Source of the DNA: Flavobacteriaceae bacterium
GTDB lineage: Bacteria; Bacteroidota; Bacteroidia; Flavobacteriales; Flavobacteriaceae
Reading direction: 5' to 3'
DNA length: 26,655 nucleotides
NCBI GenBank assembly: GCA_002693605.1
Contig: NZQO01000047.1
Span: forward strand, 1 to 26,655
Shown here: one piece after another, positions 10,001 to 16,101 of the stretch
How the letters are laid out: the number at the start of each line of letters is the position of its first letter
Numbering within the stretch: position 1 is the stretch's first letter
The notes under the pieces: generated by a model
What the model saw: the letters and a program-made list of their open reading frames with translations, nothing else
The model's database searches: none
What the model was told of the DNA's origin: nothing
Translations under genes and position numbers: made by a program

Positions 10001-10297
10001 AAGCGACCAATACATGAACAATATGGTGAAGGCGCTGGCAAATACCGACATTAAATTGATGGTAAGGGCGATGTTGGTTGCTTCCATCGCAAAAATGGAA
10101 AAGAACGCACCCAAAAGTTGGTAGAGCGGTGCCCCGGGTGGGTGGCCTACCTCCAGGTTACTGGATGTGGTAATGTACTCTCCGGCATCCCAAAAACTAG
10201 CCGTAGGCTCTACCGTAAGCCAATATGTAATAAGGGCAATGGCAAAAACGGTCCAGCCCAATATGTTATTCCATGTCTTGAAGTTGAAAGAACCCAT
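7001..10297 (-). CDS. DUF2723 (GT117-type) multi-spanning membrane protein, putative glycosyltransferase
   Basis: The 1098-residue protein has about ten or more hydrophobic helices in its first 350 residues and a second set at about 545-660, followed by a large soluble C-terminal part that ends in a helical, TPR-like stretch. The first loop carries SFWDAGEY and GHPPGAPLY, the acidic motif of GT-C-fold transferases and the hallmark of DUF2723. The eukaryotic relative TMEM260 is an O-mannosyltransferase, so a lipid-linked sugar transferase role is reasonable. The length is typical of Bacteroidota members. The frame opens at a TTG at 10309, but the ATG at 10297 (MGSFNFKTW) is the better start. 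It is the first gene of a two-gene operon with the deacetylase. Confidence 0.9.
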   Translation of the reverse strand: MGSFNFKTWNNILGWTVFAIALITYWLTVEPTASFWDAGEYITTSSNLEVGHPPGAPLYQLLGAFFSIFAMEATNIALTINLMSVFASAFTILFMYWSLTILLQKVVLAHSEIGKNTNYAILGSAAVGSLAFAFTDSFWFNAVEAEVYAMANFLLAILFYAALRWEREMNTPRGDRWVILISFIIGLSFGVHFMALLTIPAIGFLYFFKNYKNVTAKNFIIALAVTIAVLLFIFKLLLPMTMKFFSASEIFFVNTVGLPFNSGTVIAGILFIALFYFGLRYTRQRGFGQLNTLLLCVLFIFIGFSSWLMLPVRANAGTVINENNPNNARELLAYYNREQYPETHLFYGPQFTEAYAGIDEENPYKDDKPKYEQDEETGTYVIVNDYENASQNFDDDHKVFLPRMWSLDHNANYLSYTNGLDFSIKPEYSGEGRLVEEVARFREAYNQGVVEAEDYHAFLKDFGPFLDIEPPSFVDNIRFMFQHQFGYMYWRYFMWNFTGRQDDVQGQGDDLHGNWLSGINFIDEMRLGSQENLPSDVAGNKARNTYYFLPLLLGIFGIVFHAKKDWKNFWVLLVFFLFTGLALKVYLNERPFEPRERDYALVGSFYVFAMWIGFGVYALYDMAREYISPKIALPVVLAATTLAAPVLLATQNWDDHDRSDRYTAQSMAKMYLDSVDENAILFTIGDNDTFALWYAQGIEGHRQDVRIVNTSLFATDWYIDDMKKKAYTSDPIPSQLTHDKYSYGTRDYILFQQTTKDTVDIGQWMNFVADDSPVTKVEMQSGQQINTFPSKVIRIPVDKEAVLRNGIVAEKDADKIVDEIYLTLKSDVLYKNRLLMLDIIANNNWERPIYFSGGSFGDEDYLYMKDYLQLDGLVYKLVPIKTPLDKRNPFDMGRIDADKMYDIVMEWDWGNSGSPDIYHDTETRRNGITYRSNLARLAEALLNEGKKEKAENVLDLAMEKMPVEYFEYYSLLEPYVLGYYEVGAPQKARAVYQSVAKIYQEKLRYFSGIKVNRQYPLADEIISTMERYRSLVDILIVMDEEELARAEAQKFNEYIRMFRHFYNANEGVDVEQKLQREDTAEILSDTLSEEVMDAILDK

Positions 10298-10427
10298 AAA
10301 TACTTGCAAAATTTAGATGAGGCGAATTTACTAATAAATATCTAGCTTCGAGTAATAAATACTCCTAACGGAATATGACACGAGATATTTCAAAATCGTC
10401 GTTGCAACTATTTTTTGTAAAAATTGT

Positions 10428-10457
10428 TTGCCCAACACAAACTTTGTATTAAATTTG
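10428..10457 (+). promoter_or_regulatory. tRNA-Gln promoter (TTG-N19-TAAATTTG)
   Basis: TTG at 10428-10430 and TAAATTTG at 10450-10457 are 19 bp apart, an exact match to the Bacteroidota sigma consensus. Transcription should begin near 10464, about 10 nt before the mature tRNA. Confidence 0.75.
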
Positions 10458-10473
10458 CCGCTCATTATGGTAT

Positions 10474-10546
10474 TGGCCCATGGTGTAACTGGCAACACGT
10501 CTGGTTTTGGTCCAGAAGAGTCTAGGTTCGAGCCCTAGTGGGCCAA
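10474..10546 (+). tRNA. tRNA-Gln (anticodon UUG)
   Basis: The cloverleaf closes fully. The acceptor arm is TGGCCCA/TGGGCCA, and the D stem GTGT/ACAC. The anticodon stem TCTGG/CCAGA encloses the loop TTTTGGT with anticodon TTG. The T arm is CTAGG-TTCGAGC-CCTAG, and the discriminator is A10546. The 3' CCA is not encoded. The weak U1-A72 first pair is typical of glutamine tRNA. Its 3' end from 10535 doubles as the left attachment site of the integrated element, which leaves the tRNA intact. Confidence 0.96.
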
Positions 10547-10548
10547 CA
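10535..10548 (+). repeat. attL core
   Basis: CTAGTGGGCCAACA, identical to 21222-21235. It covers the 3' strand of the T stem, the 3' acceptor strand and three bases beyond, the usual crossover target of tRNA-specific tyrosine integrases. Flanking bases differ (C/T before, A/T after), so 14 bp is the exact extent. Confidence 0.88.
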
Positions 10549-10550
10549 AC

Positions 10551-10595
10551 AAAACCCTTTATTAGCCTTTATTTAAGGCTTTTGAAGGGTTTTTT
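10551..10595 (+). terminator. Element-borne terminator of tRNA-Gln
   Basis: A two-part stem, ACCCTT/AAGGGT outside and AGCCTT/AAGGCT inside with a small internal loop between, is followed by six T. It lies just inside attL, so the element supplies it in place of the chromosomal terminator now beyond attR. Confidence 0.75.
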
Positions 10596-10602
10596 ATTTA
10601 TG

Positions 10603-10617
10603 ATGTACGAACATTTG
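10603..10617 (+). repeat. Candidate integrase arm site, left end
   Basis: ATGTACGAACATTTG matches 21071-21085 at 14 of 15 positions in the same orientation. Two further GTAC cores lie at 10621 and 10738. The rest of 10618-10870 is AT-rich, with no gene or other structure that I can support. Confidence 0.45.
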
Positions 10618-10873
10618 GGCGTACATTTTTTAGTGTTTATTAAACGAATAGATTTTTTACTCGAAGATTGAGCAAAAATAGGACGCCACGTGATTAATAA
10701 ATGATATGAAGGATTCTTCTATAGTTCCTCTCAAACTGTACGGCTAAAATGTCCTATATAATACTTTATACTCTAGTTCTATTTCCTTAAAAGTTCTATC
10801 TTCTTAAATAGCTTTTCTTTGAATTAGATTCTGTTTTTTATCGTAATTCGATAATTCTCATAAATATTGAAAA

Positions 10874-10900
10874 AAATTATAGATTTGAAGTCTATAATTT
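10874..10900 (+). promoter_or_regulatory. abi promoter box inside a 10-bp inverted repeat
   Basis: AAATTATAGA and TCTATAATTT are perfect reverse complements separated by 7 bp. The -7 box TAGATTTG (10880-10887) lies within this dyad, 24 bp before the ATG. A protein bound here would block transcription, so it is a candidate operator for the abortive-infection gene. No -33 TTG is seen at normal spacing. Confidence 0.5.
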
Positions 10901-10910
10901 AATTATCAAA

Positions 10911-11798
10911 ATGGGTAAAATAGCTACAAACACTAATGTTCAAATAGAAATATTACAGAGACGAAATATGAATTTGGACATTGACCTTGCCAAGGTAAAA
11001 GAGCAATTACTAGATATTGGATATTATAGACTCGGTTTTTATTGGCATCACTTTGAAATAGACGATAATCATAATTTTGAAGAAGACACTCGATTCTCTG
11101 ATGTTATAGCGCTATATTATCTTGATGTTGATTTGAGAAGAATCCTTTTAAAATATATAAATAGAATTGAAAGTAGTTTTAGAACAAAAGTGGTTTATTA
11201 TGTTTCGAATAAATTCAAAAATTATCCGGCTTGGTTTGCAGATGATAATATAGTTAATGACAAATTCATTAATAGCACTCCTTTCAAGACTAGTATGTTG
11301 TTTAGAGTTTACAATAAAGAATTTATTAAAAACAATAAAGCACTATCTAAACATCATCAAAATAATCCTGATCATACTTACGCTCCAGCCTGGAAGACGT
11401 TGGAGTTTTTTACGTTTGGTGTCTTATTAAACCTCTTTAAAAATATTAAAGATGATCAAATCAAAAAAAAGGTATCCGAATCATTAGGTGTTCTCAATTA
11501 TAATAAATTTGAAAACCTTATGAGTACAGTTGTATTAATAAGAAATATTTGTTCACATGGCGATGTTTTATATGATTTTAAGACTCCAAGAGGATTGTCA
11601 GTAGTACCTGGTATTAATTTTGTTGGTAGTGATAGAAATTCCCTAAATGCCTGTATTAAAGTTATAGCGTATATACTTGGAAACATTTCTGAAAATAGAA
11701 AAAAAGATTTTTTAAATGACATTCGGATATTGTTCGACTTAAATTCAGACAATAAAGTAATTAAAAGAATAATTACAGAAAAGATTAAATATTCATAA
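10911..11798 (+). CDS. Abi_2 (AbiD/AbiF-like) abortive infection protein
   Basis: The 295-residue protein has the features of the Abi_2 family: an N-terminal segment ending LLDIGYYRLGFYW (about 33-45), FSDVIALYYLDVDLRRILLKYINRIESSFRT (about 62-92), PAWKTLEFFTFG (about 159-170) and the C-terminal RNICSHGDVLYD at 211-222. The R-N-x3-H motif (Arg211, Asn212, His216) is the HEPN ribonuclease signature. Family members stop phage propagation, probably by RNA cleavage in infected cells; the trigger here is unknown. It is the only plus-strand gene in the element, has its own promoter with a dyad, and sits next to attL. It appears complete and cytoplasmic. Confidence 0.87.
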   Translation: MGKIATNTNVQIEILQRRNMNLDIDLAKVKEQLLDIGYYRLGFYWHHFEIDDNHNFEEDTRFSDVIALYYLDVDLRRILLKYINRIESSFRTKVVYYVSNKFKNYPAWFADDNIVNDKFINSTPFKTSMLFRVYNKEFIKNNKALSKHHQNNPDHTYAPAWKTLEFFTFGVLLNLFKNIKDDQIKKKVSESLGVLNYNKFENLMSTVVLIRNICSHGDVLYDFKTPRGLSVVPGINFVGSDRNSLNACIKVIAYILGNISENRKKDFLNDIRILFDLNSDNKVIKRIITEKIKYS

Positions 11799-11805
11799 TT
11801 ATTTA

Positions 11806-11900
11806 TATCTTTGCACTAGTGCACTGCTATTCGTATTACGCTTTAGTTTCTGCACTTAAAAAGAATAAATATAAAACCCAGACTCGCTCTGGGTTTTTTT
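11806..11900 (+). ncRNA. Candidate small RNA of about 80 nt with own promoter and terminator
   Basis: TATCTTTG at 11806-11813 is a perfect -7 match, with TTA 18 bp upstream in place of TTG. It begins 8 bp after the abi stop. Seventy bases downstream is a strong intrinsic terminator. No start codon with a useful frame lies between, so a transcript from about 11820 to 11900 would be non-coding. The palindrome TGCACTAGTGCA (11812-11823) sits on the start site. It is inferred only from promoter-terminator pairing. Confidence 0.3.
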
Positions 11901-11902
11901 GT
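11873..11902. terminator. Intrinsic terminator between convergent genes
   Basis: AAAACCCAGA and TCTGGGTTTT form a perfect 10-bp stem around CTCGC, followed by seven T. It stops plus-strand transcription from abi and, having an A-tract on the other side, may also serve the leftward gene set ending at 11986. Confidence 0.85.
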
Positions 11903-11985
11903 TCCAAAATTTTAAACTCTAAATCCTTTTTATCTTTTTTGAAAGAAAGATATGAACTCTTCTGAATTTGAGTTTGGGGTTTTAT

Positions 11986-13077
11986 CTAATATCTTCCAAG
12001 CTCATAAGCCAGCACCAACCCAAACTCATCAATCAACCTTTGAAGTTGAGGGTTAATTCCTAATAAGAGATTTAGTTTCCTTTCTTCTGGGTAGACTAAT
12101 TTAGAAACTACATATAATTCATTTGCAACAAACGAAGTTGCAACCCTATCAGTTGCGCCCTTGTTGTCCTTTAGTTGCGCAATCATATAGTCCGAGATAT
12201 CAAAACCAGCTTTCTTTTGTTCTTCGGTCGCCTTTCTTTCTAGTAAATTTGATATTGTAATCTCGAAACCCAACTGAGTTAGTTGTTCGGCTTTCTGCTG
12301 CCACATCTTATAACAACTAATACCTTTTCTGTTGGGGATGCTAGCATCCGGATAGAATATTATTTCCCGGTCGTATAAGGGCTGGAAAAGCCTTTCATTG
12401 ATATTGTGCAATGATCCCGTGGCTAGCCAAATCGCCTCTGGAATTAAGACACTCATAATGCAAGCGGTTTTTTCGCTTTCAACTATGGCAATTGGCTTAG
12501 TACAATTATCATTCACTAGATGTAAGCCAAATAAGCATTGTCCAAGTTGGAAATTTTCAATTTTCGTACTCTTATGGTACCAGGTGATATGAGGATAGGG
12601 GGTCTTCACGCGCTTGCCGGAATAAGTATCGAAAAGCAAAATTTTACCGCTTCTTACTCGCGTTCTGTTATCAATTTGCCAAAAGATTGTTGAGCCTGGC
12701 CAATGGTTAGACGTGCCCAAAAAATAGTTGAGAATTATTTCTTTTACATTATTGGCGGGAAGGATCAACTTTAAGAATTGAACGAACTTGTTTTCTCTAA
12801 AACTACGTGCATACTTGCTTATAACGTTCACATCTATATAAGATATTGGCTCTAATTTCGGGGAATGTTTTGATATGGTAAAAAGGGGCTTTTCTTTATT
12901 ATAATATTCTTTCAACCCTAAATAATATCCACATTTCATTTCCCTATCACATCTTCCATACAGCTGCGGTAAATATTCATTTAAGCTATAATTGTAGAAC
13001 CTCACAAATCTTCTCTTACCACAACCTGGGCAATTGAATTTCTTAGATGTTTTGTCTAAACCTATTTCGTGTCGCAT
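11986..13077 (-). CDS. DUF6371-like zinc-ribbon/Toprim protein (primase-like replication protein)
   Basis: With the ATG at 13077 the protein is 363 aa and opens MRHEIGLDK before a zinc ribbon with Cys16, Cys19, Cys43 and Cys49 (CPGC ... CDREMKC), the usual distance from the start in Bacteroidota relatives. The frame is also open upstream to a TTG at 13152. A Toprim-like core follows: AIVESEKTA with Glu200, then a second acidic site at FYPDAS (Asp244). Zinc ribbon plus Toprim is the plan of DnaG-type primases and relatives on plasmids and phages. It lies downstream of the DUF3987 gene, so the two probably form a replication module of the excised element. Replication activity is inferred. Confidence 0.75.
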   Translation of the reverse strand: MRHEIGLDKTSKKFNCPGCGKRRFVRFYNYSLNEYLPQLYGRCDREMKCGYYLGLKEYYNKEKPLFTISKHSPKLEPISYIDVNVISKYARSFRENKFVQFLKLILPANNVKEIILNYFLGTSNHWPGSTIFWQIDNRTRVRSGKILLFDTYSGKRVKTPYPHITWYHKSTKIENFQLGQCLFGLHLVNDNCTKPIAIVESEKTACIMSVLIPEAIWLATGSLHNINERLFQPLYDREIIFYPDASIPNRKGISCYKMWQQKAEQLTQLGFEITISNLLERKATEEQKKAGFDISDYMIAQLKDNKGATDRVATSFVANELYVVSKLVYPEERKLNLLLGINPQLQRLIDEFGLVLAYELGRY

Positions 13078-13207
13078 TGGAGGAGGTTTTACGGAAACTG
13101 AACTTAAAGTATTGATAGACAGTATATAATTAGATTTTAAATCCGTAATCAAACAATCTGGTAATTATGGAAATGTCATTATTATAGTTTAGTTATCTTT
13201 ATTCCAA

Positions 13208-13229
13208 TACGGTTTATTTACGGTTAATT
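13208..13229. repeat. Tandem 11-bp repeats, possible iterons or operator
   Basis: TACGGTTTATT and TACGGTTAATT stand head to tail (10 of 11 identical), with a related inverted copy (TACCGTAA) at 13270-13277. They lie in the 208-bp gap between the two replication-type genes. Iteron-like binding sites or an operator are possible; there are too few copies to be sure. Confidence 0.3.
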
Positions 13230-13285
13230 CCGTCTTGGAACCCTTTTGTTTGCTAGCTTTTCAAATAAATACCGTAATACCTTAT

Positions 13286-14641
13286 TCAGTTTTTCTTTTT
13301 GTATTGGCCGTGACGGATTTTTTCAAAAAGAGTATAATCTGCGAGATGTTTTTCAACTGTGCTAGTTGATATTTTCAACCTTGTTCCTATCTCGATTGCA
13401 TCCTGGGTTTTAAAAGTTTGGGGTAGTTTTTTGTGCCATTTCCGAACTTTACTAGAAGAATTTACTAGTGGATCTTTCATCTCCTTTCTAATTTCAATGG
13501 CACTTTCCATAAAAAATGAAACAATTTTAATTGCTGAACTTACAATTTCGGTATCAACTTCAATTTTTGTAAAATCTTTTGTGGCGTTTTCTTTTATTTC
13601 GAATAGGGCAGTATCTAAGACTGTCATTATTAGGCAAAATCGATACATATACTCAGATAGTTTTATCGATGTTCCCCTTAAGTATTCTTCCTCATAATGG
13701 TACTTTAATTTAAAATCATTTTTCCAGTCTAAAGCTAATTTCCGGGCTTTATAGCTCATCGAAATAACCGTTTCATCTAATTCATTTCGGTATTTTAAAA
13801 TATGATCTATAACAAGCTTGTAATTTTGAATATGTTGCGAGTTTGGTTCTTGGTCGTCTTCTGGTTGGAAAAGATCGCTCACGGGGGGAGTCCAAAGTAT
13901 ACGGTGTACAAACCCATTGCTATCTAATGACGAATTGATTATTTCCTTCAACTTTGCCGGTTGGATCCCGCCAATAATACTTAGAAAGGAACTTTCAACG
14001 AAAATGCTCTTGCCTACTCTATCAATACCAACAGAATCTCCATTCCATAGGCTTAAGTACAACTCTTTGTCTGAACCGTTATTATATCGCGACATGTTGT
14101 TAAACCATCCTAATAGTTCGTCTGCAAAGATGCCAATGCCCATTGGATTATAGCTATGAATTTGTAATAGTGCTTCCACAGTAAAATCATTTAGCAATAG
14201 CTGTTTATTTACAGGCTTTGGCCTAGATTCTGTAGCCGACTCCCAGCTTGCCAACTCTTTTCTATATATTTCGTAATTTTCTTTTTGTCGAATACGAATT
14301 GGTTCAAATGCCTGTTTCATTACCGGTGTTTTCCCTTGTCCAGTACGGCCAACTATGGCTAAATATAGATTTGCCTTAACAAAATGCGTTGGTTTTACCT
14401 GAAGCTTGAAACTGTTGCCAATAGCTAAACTTATTGCTGCTAATATAGAAGAGGAGAAAAAATTTACATCGGAATTAAACGCATTCTCCATATCTATAAT
14501 AAAACTACTAATCTCCTGGGGGAACACTTCTATTGGGAATAATCGCTTTTCGTGTCGAGAGTTTTCTTTTAAATCAATCTTAATATCATTAAGCGTTATA
14601 TTGTTATGGACTTGTTGTGAATTTACATTATCTTCGTACAT
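13286..14641 (-). CDS. DUF3987 P-loop protein (helicase/primase-associated)
   Basis: The 451-residue protein carries a Walker A motif GRTGQGKT at 98-105 and a Walker B-like IFADELLGWF with Asp174 and Glu175. This is the DUF3987 arrangement found in plasmid, phage and island replication proteins next to primase-like domains. The C-terminal 60 residues resemble a winged-helix unit (AIEIGTRLKISTSTVEKHL) that could bind DNA. It starts 3 bp after the stop of the 49-aa ORF, so translation is likely coupled, and the Toprim protein follows. Role in replication of the excised circle is inferred; the family call is firm. Confidence 0.85.
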   Translation of the reverse strand: MYEDNVNSQQVHNNITLNDIKIDLKENSRHEKRLFPIEVFPQEISSFIIDMENAFNSDVNFFSSSILAAISLAIGNSFKLQVKPTHFVKANLYLAIVGRTGQGKTPVMKQAFEPIRIRQKENYEIYRKELASWESATESRPKPVNKQLLLNDFTVEALLQIHSYNPMGIGIFADELLGWFNNMSRYNNGSDKELYLSLWNGDSVGIDRVGKSIFVESSFLSIIGGIQPAKLKEIINSSLDSNGFVHRILWTPPVSDLFQPEDDQEPNSQHIQNYKLVIDHILKYRNELDETVISMSYKARKLALDWKNDFKLKYHYEEEYLRGTSIKLSEYMYRFCLIMTVLDTALFEIKENATKDFTKIEVDTEIVSSAIKIVSFFMESAIEIRKEMKDPLVNSSSKVRKWHKKLPQTFKTQDAIEIGTRLKISTSTVEKHLADYTLFEKIRHGQYKKKN

Positions 14642-14644
14642 GGT

Positions 14645-14794
14645 TTAAGACTTGTCGGGTTTTAGATTCTTAGCTCCTGCTCCAACAGGGGCTTTTTCTT
14701 TTGGAAAAGCTTTTGCCTTTCGAATAGTCCTCAAATATTGAGGGGCCTTTAATATTGGTATCGAAATGATCCAGCCATTAATTTGAATTTTCAT
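14645..14794 (-). CDS. Small 49-aa basic ORF between HTH and DUF3987 genes
   Basis: An ATG at 14794, inside the last codons of the HTH gene, opens a frame of 49 residues beginning MKIQINGWIISIPILK and ending in a lysine/proline/alanine-rich tail. The stop is 3 bp before the DUF3987 ATG (TAA-ACC-ATG). The 17-bp overlap upstream and 3-bp gap downstream are what translational coupling looks like, and otherwise this interval would be an untranslated gap inside an operon. I recognise no family. It may be a real micro-protein or a translated leader coupling its neighbours. Confidence 0.5.
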   Translation of the reverse strand: MKIQINGWIISIPILKAPQYLRTIRKAKAFPKEKAPVGAGAKNLKPDKS

Positions 14795-15071
14795 AGCGGC
14801 TGCTATTAAGTACTTCCTCTATTTCGTTCAGCTTAAAACGTACCCGGTTGCCTATTCTGTAGGCCTTGAGAATATCCTTTTTTGTCCAATCTGAAATGGT
14901 AACAAGAGATACCCCCAGCATCTTAGAAGCTTGCTTTCTGGTAATCCAATCAGACTTTGGAGGGGGCAATCTTTGTTCCAGGGCATCGATCCTTTCGGAA
15001 ATTTCCTGGACTATTTGATTTTTAAAACTTACCGGGTCGGTGTTGTGAAGTTGAATAAGTTTTTCTGACAT
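14778..15071 (-). CDS. Excisionase/MerR-like helix-turn-helix protein
   Basis: Residues 1-38 are a predicted coiled helix (QEISERIDALEQRLPPP). Residues 42-90 form the HTH_17-type winged helix: WITRKQASKMLGV, S..TISDWTKK, LKAYRIGNRVRFK and a final helix NEIEEVLNS. The 97-residue length and domain order are those of Bacteroidota excisionase-like proteins encoded near integrases and replication genes of mobile elements. It probably acts as a directionality factor or as a regulator of the downstream replication genes. A 12-bp inverted repeat spans its start codon, suggesting control of its own synthesis. Confidence 0.85.
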   Translation of the reverse strand: MSEKLIQLHNTDPVSFKNQIVQEISERIDALEQRLPPPKSDWITRKQASKMLGVSLVTISDWTKKDILKAYRIGNRVRFKLNEIEEVLNSSRYENSN

Positions 15072-15102
15072 AATATTGAGTTTTGGTTTTTCAATATTAT
15101 GT
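15068..15102 (-). promoter_or_regulatory. 12-bp inverted repeat over the HTH start codon
   Basis: ACATAATATTGA and TCAATATTATGT are perfect reverse complements with an 11-bp spacer. The ATG (15071-15069) lies inside one arm. As DNA it could be an operator for the HTH protein; as RNA a hairpin would bury the start codon. Confidence 0.55.
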
Positions 15103-15124
15103 TAGTTTTGTCGGTTTTGAGGGC

Positions 15125-15153
15125 TGGGGTACACCCCAAATATTACCCCAAAT
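15125..15153. repeat. ACCCCAAAT direct repeats with a short dyad
   Basis: ACCCCAAAT occurs at 15133-15141 and 15145-15153, and TGGGGT-AC-ACCCCA forms a dyad at 15125-15138. The cluster lies at the stop of the 307-aa gene, upstream of the HTH gene. It could be a binding site; it has no T-tract and is not a standard terminator. Confidence 0.35.
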
Positions 15154-16066
15154 TTGTAAAGCTTGTTATTATATCATCTACTTCTTTACGAGCCCTCTGC
15201 TCTGATTTCCCAATTTTGTCAAAATCTTTGAATATGGATCTAATATCTTTACGAGTGTTATCATAATTTCTATTAATCACCATACTTGTGATTTTTGCGA
15301 TACGTACTTCTGAAAGTTTTGCATCACGCATCTTTTTATACAAACCCATTCTCGATAAAAAATACGCCTGTTGATAGGCAGTAAGTTTTCCAGGATTACT
15401 CTCCATATATGCAATTTCTTCCCTTTCCTCCTTAGTAGAATTTTGGAGATCTTTAATTTCGTTATAACACTCCTTAGCAAGTAAATACTTGTGATAACCA
15501 TCAATGAAAGATTGAATTTTGTTATATTTTGAAATATAGATGTACGAACTCGTAAGCCAATCATATATAATATCTTCATTATTATTAATTAACTCAACCG
15601 GTTGTTCTACAGACAAATCAAGTTCGTTTTTTTCCCAGTCAAACCAAATATCAATATCTTTTAATTTAAACAAATCTAGACCTTGCAAGGTTTGGTTTAG
15701 AAAATTCAACTTTTCCCTTACCGTTGTATATGTTTCGAGATTAAATTTTAAGTCGGAAATAATTTTAAAAAATGAAAGTGAGGTTTCGCTTTGACGACAA
15801 ACTTCTAAAAAGATTTCTTCTATTAAATCATAATTTATGAATGCTATAAAGTTCTCTGACTTATAACATTCTAAAAACCGAAACTTTTCGTCATTATAAG
15901 CAGATAAATCAATCACATGATGATTTAATAATACCGTTTTCTTAGTGAATGGATCAACATTACTAATGATAAAGATCTTCTTATCAACACATAATTTTAT
16001 CTTTTGCGAAGTGGACAATTCATCAAACTCTTTTGGATCTAGAATATTGTTAAAGGAGGGTTGCAT
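15143..16066 (-). CDS. Unrecognised 307-aa protein next to the type IIG enzyme
   Basis: I do not recognise a family. The protein is soluble and largely helical by composition. Its middle is acidic (KLKDIDIWFDWEKNELDL, about 136-153). The basic C-terminal third contains LTAYQQAYFLSRMGLYKKM, IAKITSMVINRNYDNTRKDIR and QRARKEVDDII, a layout faintly like the DNA-binding end of RteC-type regulators of Bacteroides mobile elements; that likeness is too weak to name it. It begins 35 bp after the stop of the restriction-modification gene on the same strand and precedes the HTH gene. It may be a regulator of the element or an accessory factor of the restriction system. Confidence 0.75.
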   Translation of the reverse strand: MQPSFNNILDPKEFDELSTSQKIKLCVDKKIFIISNVDPFTKKTVLLNHHVIDLSAYNDEKFRFLECYKSENFIAFINYDLIEEIFLEVCRQSETSLSFFKIISDLKFNLETYTTVREKLNFLNQTLQGLDLFKLKDIDIWFDWEKNELDLSVEQPVELINNNEDIIYDWLTSSYIYISKYNKIQSFIDGYHKYLLAKECYNEIKDLQNSTKEEREEIAYMESNPGKLTAYQQAYFLSRMGLYKKMRDAKLSEVRIAKITSMVINRNYDNTRKDIRSIFKDFDKIGKSEQRARKEVDDIITSFTNLG

Positions 16067-16101
16067 CTGATTTTGAAGTTAGTGTTGATTGGTCTTAATA
16101 A

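Noticed and set aside
1788..10748. Shared 12-mer TGTACGGCTAAA at 1788-1799 and 10737-10748
   Set aside because: Around twenty chance 12-mer pairs are expected in a window this size, the two sites have no common context, and one is outside the element.
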